The notes under the pieces: generated by a model
Told to the model about the DNA's origin: nothing
The model's database searches: none
What the model saw: the letters and a program-made list of their open reading frames with translations, nothing else
Program-made: the position numbers and the translations under genes
Shown: positions 1-5,175 of the stretch, piece by piece
Numbering within the stretch: position 1 is the first letter of the stretch
Layout of the letters: the number at the start of each line of letters is the position of its first letter
Assembly: GCA_947490035.1 (NCBI GenBank)
Contig: CANLGS010000193.1
Location: 1 to 7,259 of the forward strand
Source: Gemmataceae bacterium
GTDB taxonomy: Bacteria > Planctomycetota > Planctomycetia > Gemmatales > Gemmataceae
Length of the DNA: 7,259 bases
Reading direction: 5' to 3'

Positions 1-124
1 ACGGAAGACGGCTGAGTACCCCAAGGGAGAAGGGATTCTGAGATGTGCCCTTGGCCTTCTGAGGGGGCGGTAACACCATGGCTTCCTCTCCATGTTATTC
101 TGAGCCATGATGTTATAGCAAACC
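1..124. other. Region without confident gene; lower GC, TTCTGAG repeated three times
   Basis: Composition is visibly less GC-rich than the rest. TTCTGAG occurs at 36-42, 57-63 and 98-104. Short inverted pairs are CCAAGGG (21-27) with CCCTTGG (48-54), and CATGGCT (77-83) with AGCCATG (103-109). On the minus strand an ATG at 80 with GAGAGG about 5 nt upstream opens a frame to the window edge (MVLPPPQKAKGTSQNPF at its start). With only 26 codons visible, it cannot be called a gene. Confidence 0.45.
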
Positions 125-463
125 TCAAGTCACGCAAATCAGTAGCTCCGCCCGCCCGGCCGCGGGCGGAGGAGTCACGGTGTAAAGGAGGTCGAGCCAC
201 AGCACGCCGTCGCGAAAGTTCGTTGTGCGTAGCGAATCGCACAAGTCGCCGATGCGCGCGGACCAGTCGAGCGGTTGACCGTCGGCGGCGAACGTCCAGT
301 CGCGCGCGTGCGGGTCGCGGCCGTGAAGGGCCAGGAGTTGGAACAGATCGCGGAGCGTCGCGTCCGGAGAAACGGCAACGTCGCGCTCTTCCTCCACGAA
401 ACTCGGGGAGAGGTCGCTTCGTCTGATCGAAACGCGAACGGTCTGAATCGGCGCGTCGGACAT
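125..463 (-). CDS. Hypothetical 112-aa protein, possible beta-grasp (ubiquitin-like) fold
   Basis: I do not recognise the family by name. The pattern suggests a beta-grasp: strand (QTVRVSIRR, 7-15), acidic strand (ERDVAVSPDATL, 26-37), helix (LRDLFQLLALHG, 37-48), then WTFAADGQPLDW (56-67) and a C-terminal strand (GVLWLDLLYTV, 86-96). This resembles the order in ubiquitin and YukD-like domains, but it is fold guessing from strand order only. The start ATG at 463 has AAGGTGA upstream. The last residues (~98-112, PPPAAGRAELLICVT) are coded by a GC-rich hairpin and then by less GC-rich DNA, so the conserved protein may end near residue 97. It follows nuoC by 66 nt on the same strand, suggesting cotranscription; there is no other clue to its role. 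Confidence 0.65.
   Translation of the reverse strand: MSDAPIQTVRVSIRRSDLSPSFVEEERDVAVSPDATLRDLFQLLALHGRDPHARDWTFAADGQPLDWSARIGDLCDSLRTTNFRDGVLWLDLLYTVTPPPAAGRAELLICVT
146..171. repeat. 10-bp stem hairpin at the 3' end of the 112-aa gene
   Basis: CTCCGCCCGC (146-155), loop CCGGCC, GCGGGCGGAG (162-171): a perfect stem. It encodes about residues 98-106 of the 112-aa protein. On the minus-strand transcript it is followed by CTACTGATTTG, so there is no T-run and it is at best a weak terminator. It may be a small palindromic insertion that extended the reading frame. Confidence 0.7.
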
Positions 464-529
464 CGGCTCACCTTCGCTCGTGACTGGGTGCCAGTGTCTT
501 CGCTGCCGGGCGTCGGAAATTGGCGCGAA

Positions 530-1063
530 TCAGCGACAGCGGATGCCGTGGTATTCGAGCGGGAACTCGTAGTCCTTGCGCAGCGGGTGGCCGACCCAGT
601 CGTCGTTGAGCAAGATGCGGACGAGGTTCGGGTGCCCGGTGAAGAACACCCCGACGAGGTCGTAGACTTCGCGCTCGTGCCAGTCGGCGGTGCGCCACAC
701 GCCCGCCACGCTCGGCACTTCCGGCAGCGCCCCCGCGGCGTTGTCCTTCCACCGCGGCAGCGTCAGTTTCAGTGTGAATCGCCGACCGGGGAACGCGAAG
801 CTCGACAGGTGGTACAGCACTTCGAGGTGAGGCTCGAAGCCGGCCTTGGGCGCCTTCTTCGCATCCGGTTCGAGGTAATCGACGCCGGTGATGTCGTTGA
901 GCAGCGCGAACTTTAACCGTGGGTCGTCGCGCAGGAAGGTACACACTTCGACCAACTTCGCCGGCTCGACGGTGGCGAACGGGTCGAGCGCATCGAGCTT
1001 CGCGCCCGTGATCGCGGACCCGAATTGCGATTGCAGCAGCGCGGCGATTTCAGCGGCGGTCAT
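530..1063 (-). CDS. nuoC: NADH-quinone oxidoreductase subunit C
   Basis: The 30-kDa subunit of Complex I, a peripheral-arm structural subunit packed against NuoB and NuoD with no cofactor. The family signature is strong: [19 protein letters not shown] (123-141), [14 protein letters not shown] (143-156) and [14 protein letters not shown] (158-171). Length 177 aa fits a stand-alone NuoC, not the NuoCD fusion. The ATG at 1063 has GGAG about 7 nt upstream. The conserved region ends almost at the C-terminus, as expected where NuoD is a separate protein; NuoD is not in the window. Three accessory genes separate it from nuoB, and a divergent gene lies 75 bp upstream, so it probably has its own promoter. 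A 112-residue reading frame follows after 66 nt and may share its mRNA. Confidence 0.96.
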   Translation of the reverse strand: MTAAEIAALLQSQFGSAITGAKLDALDPFATVEPAKLVEVCTFLRDDPRLKFALLNDITGVDYLEPDAKKAPKAGFEPHLEVLYHLSSFAFPGRRFTLKLTLPRWKDNAAGALPEVPSVAGVWRTADWHEREVYDLVGVFFTGHPNLVRILLNDDWVGHPLRKDYEFPLEYHGIRCR

Positions 1064-1111
1064 CTGTCACTCCGTGGCGTTACCGCTATCGTACCGGGTC
1101 GCGCGGCTGGG

Positions 1112-1117
1112 TAGAAT
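1112..1117 (+). promoter_or_regulatory. Putative -10 element for the plus-strand DUF4058 gene
   Basis: TAGAAT matches the TATAAT consensus at 5/6 positions, 21 nt before the ATG at 1139. No convincing -35 hexamer lies 16-18 nt upstream. The 75-bp divergent gap (1064-1138) must hold the promoters of both this gene and nuoC, unless nuoC is read from upstream through antisense territory. On the minus strand a weaker TACGAT (1093-1088) could serve nuoC. Confidence 0.3.
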
Positions 1118-1138
1118 AGCCGGCAAAGGAGAACCCGT

Positions 1139-1858
1139 ATGCCCCTGCGCGACCACTTCCGCCCGCCGGTCAGTTCCCGCCATTCGTGGGACGAACTCCA
1201 CGGCATGTGGCCGGCGACGATCGTCCAGCGCCTGTACCCGCTGCCGCCCGGATACACGGCGGCCCCGAAGGTTCACCTCGGGAAGGCGTTCGAGACCGAC
1301 ATCTCGGCTTACGAACAGGACGACGCACCGAGCGGCGGACCGGGTGGCGGCGGAACGGCGGTGTGGGCCGCGCCCGCCCCGACGCTGACGCTCGAAACCG
1401 AGGTCGCCGAACAGGACGAATACGAGGTGCGGATTTACGACGAGCGGTACGGCCGGCGGTTGGTCGCGGCAATCGAGATCGTCAGCCCGGTGAACAAGGA
1501 CCGCCCGGAACACCGGCAGGCGTTCGCGGTGAAGGCCGCGGCGCTGGTTCAGCAGGGCGTGGCGGTGACGATTGTGGACGTGGTCACTGTCCGGCAGTTC
1601 AACCTGTACGCGGACGTACTGGACCTGCAAGGCCACACCGACCCGGCGCTGGAAGCCGAGTCCACGCACCTGTACGCGGCGACGATGCGCATCCGCACCC
1701 CGCTTCGCGGTCGGCCGAAACTCGACACGTGGTTCACCCCGCTCGTCATCGGCCAGCCGCTGCCGGTCGTTCCGCTGTGGCTGGCCGATGACCTCGCCGT
1801 GCGACTCGACCTCGAACCCACTTACGAGGACGCCTGCCGCGTGCTGTCCATCGCATAA
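1139..1858 (+). CDS. DUF4058 family protein (second copy), opposite strand
   Basis: 239 residues, paralogous to the DUF4058 protein at 2518-3261. Shared features in order are a conserved Asp (Asp54 in ETDISAYE), the signature LVAAIEIVSPVNKD (108-121), the helix AFAVKAAALVQQGV, the strand VTIVDVV, and near the C-terminus LPVVPLWLADD and LDLEPTYEDACRVL. The N-terminus MPLRDHFRPPVSSRHSWDEL is typical of another DUF4058 subgroup, and a short Gly/Pro-rich stretch (about 63-74) is a likely linker. AAAGGAG (1125-1131), 7 nt before the ATG, supports the start. It is the only plus-strand gene recognised, facing away from nuoC and toward the nuclease-like gene. The function of the family is unknown. 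Confidence 0.9.
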   Translation: MPLRDHFRPPVSSRHSWDELHGMWPATIVQRLYPLPPGYTAAPKVHLGKAFETDISAYEQDDAPSGGPGGGGTAVWAAPAPTLTLETEVAEQDEYEVRIYDERYGRRLVAAIEIVSPVNKDRPEHRQAFAVKAAALVQQGVAVTIVDVVTVRQFNLYADVLDLQGHTDPALEAESTHLYAATMRIRTPLRGRPKLDTWFTPLVIGQPLPVVPLWLADDLAVRLDLEPTYEDACRVLSIA

Positions 1859-1864
1859 CCGGCG

Positions 1865-2434
1865 TCACGGGTTGGCCGGCGCGGGTGCGTGGTACGCGAG
1901 CGCCATGTCGCGGCACGCGCGGAAGACCGCGTGCAAGGCGCGACCGAGGTCGGCGAGGTCGGCCAAGCCGAACGGCTCCTGCTGCTGGGTGAACTCGTTG
2001 TGTTTCAGCACCCCGAACTCCCACGTCCGCCCGCTGGTCGCGATCCCGTACACCGGCAACTCCGGCGCGCCGTTCAGCTTCTGGGCGGCACGCATCGCCG
2101 CGACACACTGCCCCCACGCCTTATCGAAGTCGTCCAGCTCCGCCTCCACCACCAGCAGGTACGGCACGTCCGGGATGCGGCCGTACTCGGTCACCTTGCA
2201 CACGAAGTAGTCCGGGGTGCCGGTCAGGTCGTCGTCGAACTCCAAGCCCTCGTGGGTGAACAGGCTCAGCAACTCGCGGTATGGCTTCCACACCTCGCGG
2301 AGGATCGGGAACAGGATAATCTCGCCGCACCCGATCTCCGACGACCGGCCGGGGGTGAGGTAGTTCAGACTCAGGTCGAGTTCAGTGAGAAAGTAATCGG
2401 GGAACGGCGGCGCGTCCGGCGCCGGCGTCACCAC
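1865..2434 (-). CDS. HsdR-N / PD-(D/E)XK nuclease-fold-like protein, possibly 5'-truncated
   Basis: 189 residues from GTG 2434; 213 sense codons if read from GTG 2506 across the TAA. The order of motifs resembles the PD-(D/E)XK fold as seen in type I restriction HsdR N-terminal domains: a helix with Glu (SSEIGCGEIILFPIL, ~31-45), TGTPDYFV with Pro74-Asp75, the strand YLLVVEAELDD (92-102), WGQCVAAMRAAQ (107-118), and YGIATSGRTWEFGVL (129-143). The usual third catalytic position, Lys in ExK, is Glu99 here (E97-A-E99), so cleavage activity is doubtful. There is no Shine-Dalgarno before GTG 2434; translation there would depend on reinitiation 21 nt after the TAA. It follows a DUF4058 gene closely and ends 6 nt from the 3' end of the convergent second DUF4058 gene. 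The fold call is from motif spacing and medium in strength; no substrate can be given. Confidence 0.65.
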   Translation of the reverse strand: MVTPAPDAPPFPDYFLTELDLSLNYLTPGRSSEIGCGEIILFPILREVWKPYRELLSLFTHEGLEFDDDLTGTPDYFVCKVTEYGRIPDVPYLLVVEAELDDFDKAWGQCVAAMRAAQKLNGAPELPVYGIATSGRTWEFGVLKHNEFTQQQEPFGLADLADLGRALHAVFRACRDMALAYHAPAPANP

Positions 2435-2455
2435 GTTGCCGGCCGCGAACCGCAG

Positions 2456-2506
2456 TTAGTGCTTCTTCACGATCGAATCGACCGACTTGTAGTCCGTGAA
2501 CGCCAC
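2456..2506 (-). pseudogene. Severed N-terminal codons of the nuclease-like gene: 16 residues then in-frame TAA
   Basis: GTG 2506, with a strong AAGGAG ahead, opens MAFTDYKSVDSIVKKH and then hits TAA at 2458-2456. The same frame continues after the stop as LRFAAGNVV and joins the 189-residue frame beginning at 2434 with no shift. The simplest reading is a single-base change of a sense codon (TAC or TAT would give Tyr) to TAA near the start. A sequencing error, a regulatory upstream peptide with reinitiation, or stop readthrough are alternatives. The in-frame continuity is directly visible; the ancestral codon is inferred. Confidence 0.65.
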
Positions 2507-2511
2507 GTCGT

Positions 2512-2517
2512 CTCCTT
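2512..2517 (-). promoter_or_regulatory. Shine-Dalgarno of the interrupted nuclease-like gene
   Basis: AAGGAG on the minus strand directly follows the TAA of the first DUF4058 gene and sits 5 nt before GTG 2506. It is a strong site for a start that opens only 16 codons before a TAA, and it marks the original start of the longer protein. Confidence 0.7.
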
Positions 2518-3261
2518 TTACGCTTCGCCCGCGGCGGGCGTTTCGACCAGTTCACGGATCGGCTCCGGGCACACGGCCCACGTCGCCGCGTAAGTCGCTT
2601 CGAGCGGAACGAGGATGTGCGCGCCGGGTTCCAAGAACAGCGGCATGTCCGGCATCGCGTCGCCGACGCCCACCGGCTCGATGTACGCGGTGAAGCCGTT
2701 GCCGGTCTGGTACGCGACGAGCGTGAACCGCTTCCCGGCGGGCAGTTCAAACGGCTCGTCGGTCAGTTCGTCCCAGATGGCTTTATGGATGCCTTGCGGG
2801 TCTCGGACCGATGGCGGGAACAGATCGACGATCAGCAGGTGAACGCCGTTGCGCAGGAACGCGACCGCCTTCTCGACGAACGACCGGAGCGAGTTGCGGC
2901 TGTCCTTGTTTCCGGGCGACACGATCTCGATGACGGCAACCACTTCGCCGAGCGGGTGCCGGATACTGATACGGTTCGCACGCCGGGCGTACCGGACCGC
3001 GTCCGACGTGATGTGAGTGGTGAGCAAGGTCTTCGGCGGTTCGAGGGTGGCGAGCGGCGCCCCACTGCCGGTCTTGGCGCGTTTCTTCGTTTCGACCGCG
3101 ATCACGTCTGGTTCTGGCCCGTCCACCCTCTGCTCGACCAAGGCATAGTAGCCTTTTGCGAGCAGCCCACCATTGAGCGCGTCCTTGATGCGTACGCTCC
3201 AACTCTGATGGAATTCGTGGAACAGCCCGGATTGCACGCGAGTCCAGTCGTGGACCGGCAT
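2518..3261 (-). CDS. DUF4058 family protein (first copy)
   Basis: A 247-residue soluble protein that I recognise as the DUF4058 family, common in planctomycetes and cyanobacteria and of unknown function. The N-terminus MPVHDWTRVQSGLFHEFHQS is typical of a planctomycete subgroup. The core signature VVAVIEIVSPGNKD (107-120) is followed by a helix (FVEKAVAFLRNGV) and a strand (HLLIVDL). Further on come MPDMPLFLEPG and LVPLEATYAA. Asp52 in EPDVIAVE aligns with Asp54 of the second copy at 1139-1858. A good GGAGG lies 9 nt before the ATG, and the gap to nuoB is only 19 nt, so it is expected to be cotranscribed with Complex I genes. No signal peptide or membrane segment is visible. A nuclease-like fold is possible but unproven. 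Confidence 0.9.
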   Translation of the reverse strand: MPVHDWTRVQSGLFHEFHQSWSVRIKDALNGGLLAKGYYALVEQRVDGPEPDVIAVETKKRAKTGSGAPLATLEPPKTLLTTHITSDAVRYARRANRISIRHPLGEVVAVIEIVSPGNKDSRNSLRSFVEKAVAFLRNGVHLLIVDLFPPSVRDPQGIHKAIWDELTDEPFELPAGKRFTLVAYQTGNGFTAYIEPVGVGDAMPDMPLFLEPGAHILVPLEATYAATWAVCPEPIRELVETPAAGEA

Positions 3262-3280
3262 CTGGATACCCTCCTTCGTG

Positions 3281-3895
3281 TTACGCTTTCACGGGCTTGG
3301 CGCGTTCCTTCGTCTCGGCGAGGAACGCGACCGCTTTCGCGGGGTCGGCCAGTTCCGACGGCAGTTGCACGCGCCCGGTGCGCGCCGGGATCGGCAGTTC
3401 CGCGAGGTCGCCCTTCGTGAGTTCGCGCATCTTGTGAATCTTGTCCTGAATCCGCATCAGCCCTTCGAGCAGCGCCTCCGGGCGCGGCGGGCAGCCCGGC
3501 ACGTACACGTCAACAGGAACCACCAGATCGACGCCCTTCGCGACGTTGTAGCCGTACTTGTAGTACGGGCCGCCGCCGCACGTGCAGGCGCCCATCGCGA
3601 TCACGAACTTCGGGTCGGGCATTTGGTTGTACAGCCGGCGCACGCGGTCCGCCATCTTCAGGTTCACCGTGCCGGCGACGATCATCAGGTCGGCCTGTCG
3701 CGGCGACGCGCGGAACGCGCCGGCGCCGAACCGGTCGATGTCGAACCGCGGCGCGCCGGTCGCCATCATTTCAATTGCGCAGCACGCCAGCCCGAACGTC
3801 ATCGGCCACAGCGACGACTCGCGCGCCCAGTTGATCGCCGCCTCCAGCGACGTGACCATGAACCCGTCTTCCATCCGCCCTTCAAGCAATCCCAC
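3281..3895 (-). CDS. nuoB: NADH-quinone oxidoreductase subunit B
   Basis: NuoB (PSST family) holds cluster N2, the last Fe-S centre before ubiquinone or menaquinone. All four expected N2 ligands are present: the tandem C38-C39 in [10 protein letters not shown]104 in GACTCGGG, and C135 in [15 protein letters not shown]. The [13 protein letters not shown] stretch resembles the mitochondrial-type form more than the E. coli one. C106 is an extra cysteine next to a ligand. Length is 204 aa, usual for the family; the last ~30 residues are charged and probably variable. The GTG start is supported by a perfect GGAGGT five bases upstream. It overlaps nuoA by 14 nt, and a DUF4058 gene starts 19 nt after its TAA, so that gene is likely on the same mRNA. 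nuoC, the usual next gene, is displaced by about 2.2 kb. Confidence 0.97.
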   Translation of the reverse strand: MGLLEGRMEDGFMVTSLEAAINWARESSLWPMTFGLACCAIEMMATGAPRFDIDRFGAGAFRASPRQADLMIVAGTVNLKMADRVRRLYNQMPDPKFVIAMGACTCGGGPYYKYGYNVAKGVDLVVPVDVYVPGCPPRPEALLEGLMRIQDKIHKMRELTKGDLAELPIPARTGRVQLPSELADPAKAVAFLAETKERAKPVKA

Positions 3896-4478
3896 TTCGC
3901 ACCTCCGGCCCCGCGACCGCGGTCGCGGGGCTTGGCTCCGATTGTTTTGCGCCCGCGCTCACGTCTTGGGCAGCGACGCTTCGCACCCATTCCAGGTCGC
4001 CGCGGCGCCACAGGTAGGCGAACCCGACCAGCAGCACGCCGAAGAACACCATGATGTCCGCGAACGCGAGCCACGCCAGCGACTTGGCCGCGGCCGGCGC
4101 CGGCGGCGAGCCGGGAGCGTCAGCGACCGGAGGACCGCTTGGCGCGCCCTGCGGTTGCAGGTTCGCCGCGGCCTCGACCCGCTGCGCGACCGGTAGGTTC
4201 TCGTCGCCGGTCCGCACGGCACTTCCGAACACCACCGCCCACGGGAAGAAGAACGCGAGTTCCACGTCGAAGATGACGAACAAGAGCGCGACGACGTAGA
4301 ACCGCAGGTCGAACTGAATCCACGAGTCGCCGATGGGCTGTTCGCCGCACTCGTAGACTTCGGCCTTCCCCGCGCTCGGGCGGTCCGGGCGCACGAGCCG
4401 ACCGAGGACGAGGTTCGCCGCGAGCAGCGTGCCGCCCGCCGCGAGGAAGATCAGGATGAAGAGGACGAGGGTTGTCAT
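3882..4478 (-). CDS. nuoA: NADH-quinone oxidoreductase subunit A, enlarged
   Basis: This is a membrane subunit of Complex I near the quinone-binding junction. The family signature is clear: [19 protein letters not shown] (about residues 42-60), then [19 protein letters not shown] (63-81), including the conserved FDVE. Three membrane helices are visible, at about 3-25, 60-85 and 134-156. The protein has 198 residues, whereas the family usually has about 120-150. The excess is a hydrophilic Pro/Ala/Gly-rich insert between helices 2 and 3 (about 87-133) and a C-terminal tail after the conserved [11 protein letters not shown] chose the ATG at 4478 because translation from the GTG at 4541 would read through the inverted repeat, and family members begin just before helix 1. 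Its TGA overlaps the start of nuoB by 14 nt, so the two are probably translationally coupled. Its own Shine-Dalgarno is weak. Confidence 0.95.
   Translation of the reverse strand: MTTLVLFILIFLAAGGTLLAANLVLGRLVRPDRPSAGKAEVYECGEQPIGDSWIQFDLRFYVVALLFVIFDVELAFFFPWAVVFGSAVRTGDENLPVAQRVEAAANLQPQGAPSGPPVADAPGSPPAPAAAKSLAWLAFADIMVFFGVLLVGFAYLWRRGDLEWVRSVAAQDVSAGAKQSEPSPATAVAGPEVRSGIA
3901..3906 (-). promoter_or_regulatory. Shine-Dalgarno of nuoB, deciding its GTG start
   Basis: GGAGGT on the minus strand, followed by GCGAA and then GTG at 3895-3893. This full anti-16S match, with 5-nt spacing, favours GTG 3895 over the internal ATG at 3874. It lies inside the nuoA coding sequence. Confidence 0.75.
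3908..3931. repeat. Perfect 24-bp palindrome inside the nuoA 3' end
   Basis: CCCCGCGACCG and CGGTCGCGGGG meet without a spacer, and one further G-C pair closes the outside. It encodes residues 183-191 of the NuoA tail. On the mRNA it ends 1 nt before the nuoB Shine-Dalgarno. With no loop, it would either fold with a small internal loop or act as a DNA-level palindrome for a dimeric protein. Its sequence differs from both longer inverted repeats nearby. Confidence 0.8.
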
Positions 4479-4489
4479 GGGTGATTCCG

Positions 4490-4567
4490 GGCGAACCCCG
4501 GCCGCAAGGCCGGGGGTGTTCCGAGTCGCGGCCTCAAACACCCCCGGCCTTGCGGCCGGGGTTCGCC
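4490..4567. repeat. Perfect 31-bp inverted repeat with nested GCAA hairpin, REPIN-like
   Basis: Arms 4490-4520 and 4537-4567 are exact reverse complements around a 16-nt spacer. Each arm folds on itself; in the left arm CCCCGGCC (4496-4503), GCAA loop, GGCCGGGG (4508-4515). Read on the minus strand, the arm transcribed first has the same GCAA loop, which is a GNRA tetraloop. The element fills almost the whole nuoI-nuoA gap, beginning 1 nt after the nuoI stop codon and ending 11 nt before the nuoA ATG. The architecture matches the repeat at 5174-5253, but the sequence is unrelated. It lacks a T-run, and its position inside a cotranscribed cluster argues for mRNA processing or attenuation rather than full termination. 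Confidence 0.88.
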
Positions 4568-4568
4568 G

Positions 4569-5111
4569 TCACGCGGCGGGCTTCGGCGGCTCCGCTGTCT
4601 TGGTCCAAACAGGCAGGCTGACGCGCTTCGACTCCTGCACGGCGGTCGGGTTCAGTGTCGCCTGGCCCCACGCCACCTCCAGCGGCAACTTCGCGTAATC
4701 GACCACGCACCCGTCGCGGGTGTAGGTGCTGATGTCGTGGTTCGACCCCATGAAGATGCAATCGACCGGGCACGGATCGACGCACAGCGCGCAGAACATG
4801 CACTTCGTGTAGTCGATCTTGAACCCCGTCACCACGAACCCCTTCGCGGGCGGCGCGGCCTTCTCCTTGTCGATGTAGATGCAATCGACCGGGCACGCGC
4901 GGGCGCACTTGTCGCACCCGATGCAGGTGGTGAGATCGAACCGGTGGAACCCGCGGTACCGCGGGCGGATCGGGATCGGCTGTTCCGGGTACGCGAAGTG
5001 GCCGGTGAACGTGCCGCGCCGGAACGACTGCACGAAATACCAGAGGGTGACGTACATGCCGGCCGCGAGCGTGACCGTCGCGAGGTAGACGTTGCGGAAC
5101 CAGGCGCGCAT
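4569..5111 (-). CDS. nuoI: NADH-quinone oxidoreductase subunit I
   Basis: This is the 8Fe-ferredoxin-like subunit of Complex I. It carries clusters N6a and N6b, which pass electrons along the peripheral arm toward N2 in NuoB. Two 4Fe-4S motifs are visible: C63-x2-C66-x2-C69-x3-C73-P and C104-x2-C107-x2-C110-x3-C114-P. Each is followed by an extra cysteine (C77, C118) in CPVDC. The hydrophobic N-terminal helix (about residues 8-28) and the PRYRGFHRFDL stretch before the first motif are usual for the family, as is the length of 180 aa. The ATG at 5111 is the only sensible start in this frame, but the upstream sequence has no clear Shine-Dalgarno. It is the first gene of nuoI-A-B, although nuoI normally follows nuoH. 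The C-terminal tail after the second cluster is Pro/Lys-rich and probably variable. Confidence 0.97.
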   Translation of the reverse strand: MRAWFRNVYLATVTLAAGMYVTLWYFVQSFRRGTFTGHFAYPEQPIPIRPRYRGFHRFDLTTCIGCDKCARACPVDCIYIDKEKAAPPAKGFVVTGFKIDYTKCMFCALCVDPCPVDCIFMGSNHDISTYTRDGCVVDYAKLPLEVAWGQATLNPTAVQESKRVSLPVWTKTAEPPKPAA

Positions 5112-5136
5112 GGCGTGACCGTGCGGGGAGGGATGA

Positions 5137-5163
5137 GGAGAGGTGATTGTAAGGGAGAGGTGA
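5137..5163. repeat. Short direct repeat GGAGAGGTGA x2
   Basis: Ten-base copies at 5137-5146 and 5154-5163 lie 17 nt apart in the purine-rich leader region upstream of nuoI. The first overlaps the last base of the proposed -10 element. They could be an operator pair or a simple purine-tract duplication; nothing in the sequence decides between these. Confidence 0.4.
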
Positions 5164-5175
5164 GGGGTTCTTCAA
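5146..5175 (-). promoter_or_regulatory. Putative sigma70-like promoter for nuoI-nuoA-nuoB
   Basis: Read on the minus strand, TTGAAG (5175-5170) and TACAAT (5151-5146) are 18 nt apart. They match the TTGACA and TATAAT consensus at 4/6 and 5/6 positions. Transcription would start near 5139, about 28 nt ahead of the nuoI ATG. The first two bases of the -35 hexamer belong to the arm of the adjacent inverted repeat. Planctomycete promoters are poorly defined, so this is a motif match only. Confidence 0.4.

Noticed and set aside
483..495. Small hairpin ACTGG-GTG-CCAGT after nuoC
   Set aside because: Only a 5-bp stem, expected by chance in a sequence this long, with no terminator features.
275..916. 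Plus-strand open frame of 213 codons opposite nuoC and the 112-aa gene
   Set aside because: It is antisense to nuoC, which has clear family signatures, and its Arg/Val/Glu-rich translation is typical of a high-GC shadow frame.
1889..2593. Plus-strand open frame of 234 codons opposite the nuclease-like gene
   Set aside because: Shadow of the minus-strand gene with recognisable motifs; its product is rich in Arg, His and Gln with no family resemblance. It also crosses the end of the first DUF4058 gene.
3278..4054. Plus-strand open frame of 258 codons opposite nuoB
   Set aside because: Antisense to nuoB, with Arg/His-rich low-complexity translation and no domain.
4479..4541. Longer nuoA start at GTG 4541
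   Set aside because: It would translate the spacer and one arm of the inverted repeat, and family members begin just before the first membrane helix, matching ATG 4478.
4490..4567. CRISPR array or IS element ends
   Set aside because: Only one pair of arms with no regular spacers, and no transposase between them; the enclosed spacer is 16 nt.
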